The notes under the pieces: generated by a model
The model's input: only the letters and a program-made list of their open reading frames with translations
Databases searched by the model: none
What the model was told of the DNA's origin: nothing
Translations under genes and position numbers: made by a program
NCBI GenBank assembly: GCA_026413225.1
Contig: CM048572.1
Coordinates: 6,138,001-6,202,000, forward strand
DNA from: Otis tarda
Lineage: Eukaryota; Chordata; Aves; Otidiformes; Otididae
Reading direction: 5' to 3'
DNA: 64,000 bases
Part shown: positions 20,901 to 33,000 of the stretch, piece after piece
Position numbering within the stretch: position 1 is the stretch's first letter
Layout of the letters: every line of letters starts with the position of its first letter

Positions 20901-23900
20901 GGGTGGGCGGAGGGTGCAAACTCATCCCCGCTGTGCGGACGGCGCAGTTTGCGGTCTCCCTGCCCCGCGCACCTTTTGCCCAGCCTTCGGGCAGGTTCCT
21001 GCTTATACAACCGGGGTTCCCTTTTAGCAGGGGGTGCTAAGGGCTGGCACACTCAGGCCGGGTGCACTGAGCAGTGTGAGATCGAGATCCTGCGAAAAGA
21101 TGAGCTTAAAAGCGTGCGTTCGGTCTATTCCGCACCATTTTGGCACAACTGGAAAGTTGGGTCTGTGCATACTCATAAATATGTTTGCACAAGCAATCGC
21201 TCACCTTTGGCTTATAATTCCAACCATTTCACAAGGAAAAAAAAAATAGCTTTGGGCACTTCTGTTGCAAGCAATTACGTGGGAAAAAACTTGTTTGGAA
21301 AATCAGATTGTTTGGCGCTCATCGTATGCGTGCTAACACGCAGCCGTCTGAGATGCGCGCGGAGCTGAGCGATGCGGTGGTACACGCTCTGCGAGGGTTT
21401 TCCCCCTCGTCCTGCCATGCACGGAGCTGCCAGGTCCATCTGGGAATCGGGGCTTGAGAGCGGGGAACTGGTGTTGGTGAGGAGGCTGGCACAGGAACGG
21501 GACTGTCCCACTCAAAGGGAGTGACCGTGTGCGTGTGGTGGGACTGGGGCGGGACGAGGGCTTCCAGAGAGGAACCTGTTCCCAGCCCTGGCTCTGAGAC
21601 AGGACACACAACTTTACGTCTTCTGCCTAAACTCAAAGGTTTTTTTGCTTCAGTCGAGCCCAGATTATTTATAAAGTTACTATGAAGTCCTCCCTGCGCG
21701 ACCGGCTGTAGAGTCTCTTGATAGTAAAGATAATTTTTTTTTTCATTTTCCAAGAACAGGAGCAAGTAATCACCAGCAGTGAGCGTGCAGGTTCTCAGGA
21801 ACAAGTAGAAACTGTGCTTCACAGGCAGATTCTTGTGATCTTTCAGGAATGTCGTTAGATTGGCATTTGATAGCAGCAAAAAATGTGGGGGGGGGAAATC
21901 TGCTCTCGGATCGCAGCCCTGATATTTGCCAGCAGGATATGGATAAATTTGGCCTCATCCAAAATACAAATTCCCGTCTGGAAAGCATGCGAGGGATCTC
22001 GGTGTTTGTAGTAGAATGACACTGTGCATCGAAGCAGGCAGGGCATTGCTGCGTCCAACTGGAAAAAGCTGTTGTTGATTTTTGTGGAAGTTGTAAGTTT
22101 TGTTGTGGGTTTTTTTTTTAAGAATTAAAGAAATTTGAGGTGATTAGTACAAGATGGGCTCGGGAGCTGCCCTTGTTGGCAACAGCAGCAAACAGAAAAG
22201 ACGGAGCCCGCAAGGCAGCCCGTTGTAGATGATCTGCGGTCACAGAAGAGGCTTGTGCTCCGCTTGCTCGTAGCGTAGCATTTCCCTTGAGGCTGGCATT
22301 GGGGGTTAAAGGTTTTCAAGAGAAGCCTTTGTTTAAACATCTTTAAAGTTTCCAATAGGGGCCCCTTTGTTCGCTTTCCGAGCAGCGTGCCTGCCTTGTT
22401 AAAAACTCAGGCTCATAAAATGCCATTTACAAATCCTTGATGGAGGGGGAGAGCAGCAGTGTTTGTGTTTACGCACAAGCCCTACCGTGGGGGAATTAAT
22501 AGGACCTAGAAAAAACACAGCAAAAAAAAAAAAAAAGACTGAGTGGGGCTTATAAAGAAACTTATAAAAACCAGCTTGTCCCCCAGAACCAGTCAGTCCC
22601 CCTTGTGCCAGATGTCACTTGTGTCTCCTCCAGCCGTGCCGGGAGGCCGAGTGGCTCCTGCTGCGTGTCGTTACCTCTCAGCAAGGGCATTTTCTCCACT
22701 TTGGGCCCAAACAGTAGCAAATGGATGGCTGGGGCTCCGCTGGCTGGAAGGGAGCTCCCGCAGCCGCCGTAAGGACTCTGTTGCGCAGCTGGGCGCGGGG
22801 ACCTGGACTCTGCGCTTTCTGTCACCTGCTGCGGGCTGGCAGGAGTTGCCCCTCTGCAGGCACTTGCAGCACGGATGTAGTTTTAGGTGGTGAGTAACAT
22901 TTTTAGCCTTTAGAAGGACTTTGTCCACTCTCCTGTCCTGGCTAACTGTAAATACAGCCCTGTTAAAGCAGGGTGGGGTACAGGCGCGTGCTCTGGAGAC
23001 TCCAGACTGGTGCACTGCAGCATTTCCATGCGGGATGCTCCTGGGCTGCCGTGCCTGATCCTGTGCCTGAAGCTTTTCTGGTTCTCAGGGAGGGTGTCTG
23101 TCCTGGTGCTTTTACTGGAGGCCAGATCCTTCTTCCCTAGCAACCTTCTGCCTTTGCCTGTGTCTCTTTGTCTGCAAATTTCTGATCTCTCTCCTCGCAA
23201 GCCCTTGGTTGCACGCGTGAATCCATCACTCACCTGGTCCCTCTGGTGCCCATCAGGGAATTCTGTGGGGATCGGCTGTGGTCCCTTGCGGAGAGCTGGC
23301 AGTAACTTGGTTTCTCTCCAAACTTCAGCCTTCTCATCTCTGGGCTGTGTCCCATGCTGCTTCGCTGGTTGATTGCCAACGTATAAGTTCAGGAGTCTTT
23401 GAGTCGCAGCCTGCGGACCCGTAGGAGTCCATGGTCTACGGCAGGCATCAGCAGGAGCAGGTCTGGTGACAGCAGAGGTAACCCACTGCACAAAAGTCTG
23501 TTTCTTGGCTGGAAAATTAGCAGGGTCTACAAGCTGAGAAGGATGGAAAAGCCCTGCCTTTGGGTATTCACAGCTCCTACGCTTGCAGCTGGACTTGGAT
23601 GGCTTCCCCGAAGTGTCACGTTAGACATCCCCCTTGTTCTTTTCCTCTTTTCACAACATCTTGCCTTTGCTTTGACAGTACCAGCCAGGACAAGAGTGAC
23701 ACAAAACATTTCAGTCTGTGCTCAAGTGCCAGGCAGCAATCTCATTAGCGCTCTCGCATTTCCCTCTCCCTGTCATCTGCTGGACCTCTGGTGTCAAGTT
23801 GTTGAGGCAGATGTCAGGTGAGAGCAGTTCCTCCTTGCCCGGGTTCTCTAAAGCACATCCGGGTGTTCCCTCTGCTCCCTGAAGTGCCCTTGTTTCACTC

Positions 23901-25841
23901 CAGCTGGGTCTGTGCCCTCGTCCCGGGATACAGGTGGGAGAGCCAGCCCGCGTCCCGGCTCTGCCATGGACTTCTCAAAGCAAGTGGCTTTGACTCTCCT
24001 GGTCTCTGGTTCCTCATGCCATGCTGTAGGACTCTCCTTGGAGAGCCTCATGAGGCCTGAAAGCCTCAGCGAAGCACCCTCAGACGGTTCCCTGATCTCT
24101 CCTGGAAGCTAAGACTTTGTAGGCACCTTGGCGAGGACTCAGTAAAAGCAACAGAATTAGACGATTTCAAACTAGTTGCTTGTGAGCTGACCAAAAAAAG
24201 GGCTCATCCTACATAGCGGGGAAGTTGAGGTCAAGCGGTCCTCAGCCACAGCCTCAAATGCTGCTTTGAGTCCCTGAGAAGATCTCGCAGGAGGTTTCCA
24301 CGCAGCATCTGTGCCAGCTGACGACAGGACGATGCTGAGGCGCAAGGGTCCCCAAGGCACGTGCTCTGCGGCGTGGGCAGAGGTGGGGCCACAGGCCACT
24401 GCGGCGCTGGTGGAAGTTCTTCTCTGGTGCATCTCCTGTGAGGTGACGGCATCCTGGTCCCGGGACAGCAGTTCTGCCCCCCTGCTGTCAGAGGGACGTG
24501 GCAGCCCTGAAGTTAGGTGGGAGCAGTTTCCCGTGCTACCTTTGGGGTTCTCCCTGTGAAAAGTATCTAGACAAAGAATTGAACCAGCTCATTTTTTTTT
24601 CTGTCTTGAGGAGGGCCAAAAAGTCTCCGCATGCTTTTCTGCAGCCGCCAAGTGCTCCTCGCTTTCTGCTATTTCAATTAAACACATAGCAGGATGGGTA
24701 GAATAAAGGGGAGAGGCACGAGAATATTCTCCTGGCGTATTTCCTTATGCCAACACATTGAGTCACGTCTCCAGAGCAAGAAATATGATATAAAGATTTG
24801 GAGAAGGAGGTCAGGCGATGAGTGTATGATTGTGGGGCTGAAATAGCAGGCGCTCGCTCGCTGTGGTTGTCTGTGCCGTGTAAGCTTGCTGGAGGTCAGC
24901 TGGGGATATCGGTCCCAGCAGATCTGGGAGACAGACGTCCTGTTAGTAACTGTCAATCTCATTGCTTGGAGATCTCTGCTGCACCAGTAGCTCAGCTGAC
25001 AAACTCTGCACCAGCCCAGGAGCTGCTCTGGGCCATTTCTCTTTCCTTTGTGGTTGAACATGCATATTTCTGGGGAAAAAAAAATGCTCTCTAACACCTT
25101 CCTCCCAGAGCAGAACTTGGGCAATGGATTGCTGCCTCAGCTTCTGGATGGCCCAGACCTGCTTTCCTCCCAAGTTTGACGTCTCTTGGCCTCGATCAGC
25201 AGTCCTCCGGGGGCCCGTTTGCAGAAGAGTATTTACTTTTTTTGAAGAGAGTCAGTAAGGTGGATGTTTCCCCTGTTGATCACTCTTCATCAAAATCTAA
25301 AAGTATTACAAATCCCTCCAGTTTTGCTTAAAATACCGGATAGGAGCAGGGGCGAGTTTGCCTCTCACGCAGCTCAGGGGACAAGTGCAGCCTAAGGTCC
25401 TGAGTGGGACAGTGAGGAATGGAGAGATGCCACCAGCAGTCCTGAAATAGGAGCTGTCTCTCGACATGATGAGTTGTGCAAGGAGAATTGGCTGACCGTC
25501 TGGTATTTTCCTCTTGGCCAAATCTTTACCAGGCGCTTCGAAAGGCCGTGTTTAATTTGCAAGTGAGTATGTCGTTTCTTCTTGCCAGCTGTGGCTGCGG
25601 CAGCCCAGGTATGGGGTGTTTCGGTGCAGAGGCTGGCTGGGCAGGAGGCTTTCCTCCTGGCTGAACTGCCGAGCACTGGGAGGTCTTTTAGGAACAGGTT
25701 GGAGGCAGAGAGAGACTCCATGTGCTGTTGTGGAGGACATCCATTGCTACACCCAGTGTTGCCCTCTCAAGGGGTCTCCAAATGTCATCTCATGCTGTAA
25801 GCATGTCAGGACTTGTACAATGTTAAGTTTAAGATTAAGAT

Positions 25842-25918
25842 GTCCCTGCTCCTTGCAGGGGGGTTGGACTAGATGACCTTTAAAGGTCCCTTCCAACCCT
25901 AACCATTCTATGATTCTA
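25842..25918 (+). mobile_element. CR1 3'-end remnant
   Basis: This is a 77-bp piece of the CR1 3' end in plus orientation. It contains GGTTGGACTAGATGACC and ends in TTCTATGATTCTA. It is heavily 5'-truncated. Confidence 0.9.
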
Positions 25919-28330
25919 AGTCCATGAGCTGTGAGACAAAGACATCTGCCACTCACCCTGCAAATGGACCTGGAGAAGAACCCCCTCACCTCCTGCCCTC
26001 CCTGTGAATACGCTAATCCTAGTGAGGGCAGGAGACCGCCCTGCAAAACGGGGAATCGGCCTTCTGTGGCAGCACGAGGAGGGAAAGAGAAGCCCCTTCC
26101 ACATCCAGCAAGGTTTTCCTGTTACAGCACTCCCGTCGATTCGCTCCTGCGGGGTTTGGAGCCGTGATGTGCCGTTTGAGAAATACGGCCTCGCTTTTCA
26201 AACAGCGTGCCCTTCCAGGTGGCACTTGGCCCAGTAAAGCTGCCATAGCGTTGTAACCAGAGAGTACTGTGATGTCCCAGAAAGAGTCTGCTCTTGTTCT
26301 CCCACACGTGTGTTTGGGAAGAACCAAGGACACACCAATCCTTGAAAAGGTTTGGGGCGGGGAAATTTTGAACTGGAAATTCGTGCCATTTTCCTGGTTT
26401 TGGTGTGCTTATGCTCCATGACACTTCCCTGCTTTGAAAACTTCATTGCTGTCCTCTCTCACGGGATTTGCAGCTCGTCACCCAGCCACTGTGGAGGGTG
26501 AGCACTGGGATGCTGGAGCTATGATTGAGTGCAAAGTCAACGCTGCCTGTGAAATGGTCCTGAGGGTGGATGTAGTGCTCGTGAGCAGCAGAGGCACCGC
26601 TGAGAGCCATGCACCTTGAGAGGTGGGGTAAGACACGCTTCAGTCATCCTTTCTTGGTCCCATGGGTGCTTTTTGGGCACCCCTTTTCTCAGGCATGGAC
26701 CTGAAGGATGACTTGCTGTCCTGCCGAGGACTTGACAATTTGTCCACCCCTCCTCCAGCCTGAGGCCAGCTCTTGCTGTCTTTCTGCGGTTGTCCTGGCA
26801 GGACTCTGGTGTCCTAAGCACAAGGAGTCTGTGTTCAGGCTCCTGAACTTGTTTTGGGGCTTTTTGATGCTTTCATCAAATTACACTTGTGGGAGTTGAA
26901 TTCTGGCCTGCCAAAACTGCCTGATTGGATCTCCACAGAGAAAAGCTGTGCAGAACAAAACAGGGTACACGGAGAGGCAGGTGAGGCGGGAACATCGCGT
27001 CTTGGGCTGCTCTACCTTCTTCCTCCGTCTGCGTCATCCCTTCTACAATTCTGTATCTGGAGCCCTCACCTCTGTAACAGCAAGGAGGGTATGGAGCTGG
27101 CTGTGTCCCTCACCCCGCTCCCTGCCATGCCCCATCCTTCGGGTTTGCCCCAGGGAGGATGCGCCCCGGTCCGACCTGCGCGGATGGACCAGGAGGGGGA
27201 TATACAGAGCATTTCTCTCAACCTGTAGCCTGGAGAGAGCTGCCAAGGAGGCCGTGCTGAAACCTGAGGCGGCTGTTTTTTCCCGAGACTCAGCACTTGG
27301 CAGGGAGAGCAGACGGAGAAGCGGCAGAGCCAGGAGGGATTCAAGCGCCCTGGGGGGCAGCGCTGGTGGGGGTGCCCGGGGAAGGAGGGAGGGTGCACTG
27401 GCTTACCTGTGTGGGGATTCATCTCCATGTCCTTCTTGTCTGAGATCACGAGGGGAGCCGAGAGGAGGCTGGGGTCATTGCTGACCCTTCTGTCCTTACG
27501 CGTGGCTCTTCCCTTGGTCACCCTCTTTGCACCGCATACTGAGCATCTCCATCAGCAGGGACAAGCAATGAGCTGGCTTTCCCCTTGCGTTACTCTAAAA
27601 CCAGGAGACAGTCCGAGCGTCCCTCTTGGCTCGGCCTCAGTGGCGTTCGGCTCAGCCAGCCTGGCCGGCAGTGCTCGCCCTGCCCGGACCTTTTTCCCTT
27701 TATAGCTCGGCGTTATCTCAAGGTCCCCGGCGATGTGTTTGCCTTGCCTCGCAGCACCTGCCTGCCAGCCGGTCACTTCCCACCCATCTCCCTCCCACTC
27801 CTGGCTGGTGGCCGGGGGTGTGAGGTGGGGGGGCCCCCCTCATGGGGCTTCTGGCCCTGGGAGAGTGAGGACAGCGGGTAGCAGGGAGATTGCTCAGGGA
27901 TGATGGGAGAAATACTGGGGGGCATCTGTCCCGTCAACTTTGCTTCCCTGTCCCCCTTGGCAGAGCTGGGCGTTATATTGAATCGGGGACCAGGGCACTG
28001 TCCCAGCTGCCAGGACCGGTGCTGGATGCATGGCTGAGCCGCCGTGCCCTGCCCTGTCCCGGCAGCATCAGCCCCTCCAGCCGCAGGGAGTGCCAAGACT
28101 TCATCCGAAGCTGGGATGCTGTTAAAAATAGATCAGTCGTGAACTGGTTTTCTCCTCCTTGGTTCCTGGCCCGAGAGCTCATTCCTCTCTCTTGAGCTGG
28201 CTTTGAAGCTGTGTGGACGCTGTGAGGCGCAGGCTGTGTGCCATTGCAGGGAGGCTTGGAGTGCTGTTGAGTTGTTATAGGCGGCATGGCAGTCCCCAAA
28301 ATATTCAGTGGTTAGTGAGTGCTTTCTCCG

Positions 28331-28355
28331 CCCCCCCCCCCCCCCCCAAAAAAAA
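28331..28355. repeat. C17 run followed by A8
   Basis: Seventeen C residues directly followed by eight A residues. The minus strand is T8 then G17, a possible G-quadruplex former and a place where read length may be unreliable. Confidence 0.9.
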
Positions 28356-30017
28356 GCATTTCTGGAAAAAGAATCTGCTAAATAAATGTGGAAGCAAAGC
28401 TGGGATAGGAGGGGCTGTTTGCTCCTCCGCTTGCACACGGGGCTCTTGGGAGGGCACAGGCACCCGCGTGCTCCTGGCCTGTGTGCCGACAGCAGGCTGC
28501 AAAGCGATGCTCGCCCTGTCCCCATGGCTTCCTAGAAATCGCCTGCCGAGCCACAGCCTCCCCGCAGCCCAGAGCGATCCCACCAGCATGGCTCTGCGGG
28601 AGCCCCCCGCTCCTGCTGCGGAGCCCCCGCACCCCGGGCTGCTCACGCTCCCTGGGAAAAGGCCGGGTCTCCCACTTTGAGACTGGTCTTCTGGATCCCA
28701 CTTTCTTCTCGTAGCCCTTTTCTGTCCTTCTGATTCTTCAATATCATTTTTCAGGTGTGAGCACTGAGTCTGGAGACAATTTTAAGATGCAGCTGTGAAA
28801 CCTATTATCAGCGTCCCTGCTATCAAATACGTGAGGTTCAGGGCTGCACGTAACCACTGAGCGATTAAATGGCAACCCTGGTGATGAATTACAACTGGGA
28901 CCTCCTGGGGCTAAATAAATATCAGCTGATAACTACCGACAAAATGAATTTCCGTGTGCTTTTTCTTAAAAGCACCCTTCCAGTATCTGTGCCAGGCCAA
29001 GGCACTACGCGTCTCCAGGGGGAAGCCGCATTAACTGTGGCATTTTTCCCCCCTCAACACCTTGGTTTTCCAACCAGAGGTGGAATACAAATGAACCAAG
29101 TAAATCTGTGTCCCTGCAGGAACCAGGCAAGGGCAGGGAAGGGCGACGCAGAGGTGGGCAGGGAGGGAGACAAATAACCGGTCTAAATATTTTTTCCCCA
29201 ACTGTCCCGCCTCAAGTGCATGAAGAAAACCTGTCAGGGTGCAGAGCATCCGTTGGAAAAGCCAGCAGGATGGGGAGCGCTGGTGATGGAGCTGTGGGGT
29301 CCCCTGGGGTGATGTGAGGGAGAGCAGCAGGCTGGCGGGGCTTCACCCAGCGCCCTGCCCGGGGGAACGGGTGCAAGCCCATCCGCATGGGCACCGGTAT
29401 CCCCTGTGCCGGCCGAGGCTCTTCTCTGCTCTCCAAATGTAGCTTGGAAAAAAAGGCAGAGAATAAATTTATGGAGCTTCTTGGAAAAAAAAAAAATGAT
29501 CTTTGCCAGTGGTTTTGAGAGACTTCTGAGCAGGTTTGGTCTGTGCTGGCATTTCATCTGGGGGCTTCGCTTCCCGTGCGGAGGGAGCGTCAGGAGGGCC
29601 GGTGCTCCGCGTCCCCAGCTGCAGCTTTCCCACTCTCGGGCTGGCTGCGGAGAGCAGCCGCACCGCCAGTGAAAATGCGTTTGGCTGAACATCCCATCCG
29701 CCTGGTTTGCAAGTGAAAATAAGGCTTGTCCGATGGCCAGCTCCACCCAGAGCAGAAAATCAGAGCCTTTGGCAGATCCTTGCTGCTGTAATGAAATTTA
29801 GCTGTGCTGAGACTGCCAGTCCTCGAGTGGGAAAGGTCCCACGTGGGTTCAGAGAAGTTTGGGGACAAATCTGTCAAAACTGCTGCTGCTGGGGGTTTTG
29901 GGCACTGTCTGGGGACACTCACCTCAGGCTCAGCCCACCCTCAGCACTGATCGTGGCGCTGTCTTCTCCCCACAGCGAGTTTTCCCCAGCCCCGGAGCTG
30001 TGAGATCTCACGGAGCC

Positions 30018-33000
30018 ATGATGAAGCTCCTGCCCGTTGCCCCTCTCCTCCTGCTTCTCCTGACGATGCTGGAAGCCAGACCGAAACCTGCAGGTGAGCC
30101 CCGGCCGGTGGGAATTGCCTGGAGGAGGGAGACGTGAGAGCATCAGGGCAGTGAGGCCCTTGGAGGATGGCTTGCTGCTTGAGGTGGGGGAACCTGATGG
30201 TTATTCTTTGGAGGCATCGCCAGGAGGATGGAGGATCCTCCCAGATGTGGGACCCGAATTTCCTAGCACTGCCCAAGGGAGTGGGAGCCCAAGCCTGGCA
30301 CAGGGGCCCCCTCCCTGCACAGGTCTGCTCATGGGGAGACAAAGAAAACCCAGGGGTACCAGCCTCTCTCCTCTCAGGGCAGAGGGAGCTAAATAAATTC
30401 CAGTTTAAAAACAGGGAAGGCACCGACCAGAGGTAGGAGCCAGGTATGTCTTGGAGACCTTCGGAGCAGTCAAGATGACAGCCCGAGTCTGGGCATCATC
30501 CCAAGGGGACTGAAAGCATTTGCTTACCCTTGGGGCCGAGTTCTCCCAGCCTTGGGTACACACAAGCCAAGCAAAATATGTTCGTTGGCATTTCACTTGC
30601 TAAACGCTCTCCCGGTTTGCACTGGAAGTGGCACCCACATGTCCAGGAGAGGCTCTTTGGCTCCAGCCCTGCCATGTGCGTGCCCTTAGCTGTGCTTCTC
30701 GCCGTCTCGTTTTCTTCCCAACCAACAAAGCAAGCCCGGAGTTTAGGCAGAAACTGGCAGAACGCAGTAGGCTGGAGGAAGGAAGGCTGGAGCTGTGGGT
30801 TGAACAGAGGAATTGCCCAAAGCCGTATTTTTCTGCCGGGCACCTCAGCAGCGGGAGCCCATGTGGTGCAGAGCTCTGGAGCAGGAGCCGAGGCACGAGG
30901 CGCTTCACCCCGATCTGTCCCCCCTCCTCCTGCTCTGCTGGCACCCTCCGTGGGTTTATTTGGCAGTGGGAAGGTGCTGGTCTGTGGGGGCTGCCCAGAC
31001 CTGCCCTCTCCATCCCTCACTGAGCACCCCTCAGGCCACACGATGGGGATGTCTCCGCTCCCAGCCTCGCTTCCCGCAGGCGGCTGCGAGGCTGAGCGGT
31101 CTCTTTGCCCCTTTGCAGCCCTGAAGTGCAGGAAGGGTCCGCTGGACATCGTGTTTGTGATCGACAGCTCCCGCAGCGTGCGCCCCTTCGAGTTTGAGAC
31201 CATGCGGCGGTTCATGATGGACATCATCAGCAACCTGGACGTGGGCCCCAATGCCACGCGGGTGGGGGTGATCCAGTACTCCAGCCAGGTGCAGAACATC
31301 TTCTCCCTCAAGACCTTCTTCACACGGGCAGAGATGGAGAAGGCCATCAACAGCATCGTCCCGCTGGCCCAGGGCACCATGACGGGGCTGGCCATTCAGT
31401 ATGCCATGAACGTGGCCTTCACCACCCAGGAGGGCGCGCGCCCTCTGCATAAGAAGATCCCCCGCATCGCCATCATCGTGACGGACGGGAGGCCCCAGGA
31501 CCGTGTCACCGAGGTGGCCACCCAGGCCCGGAATGCTGGCATAGAGATCTATGCCGTGGGCATCCAGCGGGCAGACATGAACTCGCTGCGGGCCATGGCC
31601 TCGCCGCCGCTGGAGGAGCACGTCTTCCTGGTGGAGTCCTTCGAGCTCATCCAGCAGTTCGGGAAGCAGTTCCAGGACAAGCTCTGCGGTGGGTGAGAGC
31701 CGTGGCTGTGGCGTGGCAAGGGTGGCCCTGGTGCCTGCTCCCGACCCGGGCTAGAAGACGACCTTCGGAGGGGTGTTTGGGGTGGCTGCGCTTGCTAGGA
31801 GCAGCGTGGACAGGGAAGCAACCTCCCTGGTGAGGTGCCGGGATGGGTGGCCTCTCCTCTTGCTCACCTCTCCTGGGATGAGATAAGGAAAGCTGTGAAA
31901 GCATTGCAAGCAAGCGCTTGTCTTCACCTGTGCCTCGTAGCTCTGCCCCAAACCCCATCGTGGCAGCAGCGGTGGGAACAGTAAAGAGCAGGAAATGTGG
32001 AGCTGGTTTCCCTGGGTGCGATGGGGACGGGTGACACGTCCCAGAGCCCCGCATACATTTCGACGTGGCTCTGGCAGGGTCTCCTCGGCAGACACATGCG
32101 TGGCGTCTGCTGCCGTGTGTTTAATAAAACCCTGCCCGCCTGGGGCTGCTCTGGAGCGCCCGGCCGGTCTCGGCTGGGAGCCGGGCGGCTGGTTTGCACC
32201 GCAGCCGTGCTGATGTGGGTCAGGAGCTTGCGAGGTTGGGACCTGTCTGTCCCTCCGTGCTGGTGGGCTTTGCCTGGACCTGGCGAGACCTCGCTCACGT
32301 GCTTCAGCGTCTGTTGAAGGGCAGAAGGCGGCTGGGGCTGGATGGGCTGGGGCCGAGCGGGTCGTCCCGGTGGCCTTCGGCTGCAGGGACTGGGCACGGA
32401 GCTGGGGTCCCCGTGCATCTGGCCTGCCCTTGGGCTGCCCTGATGACCGTTCTGTCTTGCAGGGGTGGACGCGTGCGCGGAGCAGGAGCACGGATGCCAG
32501 CACAGCTGTGTCAGCACCGGCGGCTCCTTCTACTGTGAATGCAACCCAGGTTACAGGCTGAACGTGGACGGAAAGACCTGTTCCCGTAAAAACCCTTTTT
32601 TTAATCCAAACCCTTGTAGAGGACTTGGGGCTCACGTGGGCACAACCGGCTGTCGCCCGAGGGAGCTCCCCGCCGTGGGTGCCAGAGGATGCGTGGCCCA
32701 GCCTTCAAAGTGCGCAGTGTTTTGGCCCAGTGTTTTGAGCGCAAAGCCGTATTAGTTGGTCTGGCCGCCATCCCGGGACATTTCCTTCTTATCCCATGGT
32801 GCTGGGAGCTGCCTGGAAGCCCTGGAGCAGTCCCTGCTCGGCTGTCGCGGGGAGGCCAGGACGGGAGGGTGACGGGTGTCCTGTTCCCCCGCAGCCGTCG
32901 ATGCCTGTGCGGACGGGAGACACGGCTGCCAGCACCAGTGCGTCAGCGCCCATGGTTCGTACTCGTGCCGCTGCCGTGCGGGATACTACCTCAACCAGGA

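Larger units (their letters stand above)
20647..29975 (+). other. MATN4: Probable first intron of MATN4
   Basis: The region is bounded by the donor at 20647 and the acceptor (CTTCTCCCCACAG) ending at 29975, if the CpG-island exon belongs to MATN4. It holds a short CR1 remnant, a C17-A8 run and otherwise unique mixed-GC sequence. Open frames inside lack family motifs. A minus-strand segment at about 27412-27440 is flanked by splice-like sites but could not be fitted to any gene. Confidence 0.45.

Noticed and set aside
27412..27440. Minus-strand mini-exon (ATGGAGATGAATCC before GTAAGC) as the RBPJL start
   Set aside because: From its ATG the phase at the donor is 1, but the first RBPJL exon needs phase 2. 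It would also place the start deep inside the MATN4 intron.
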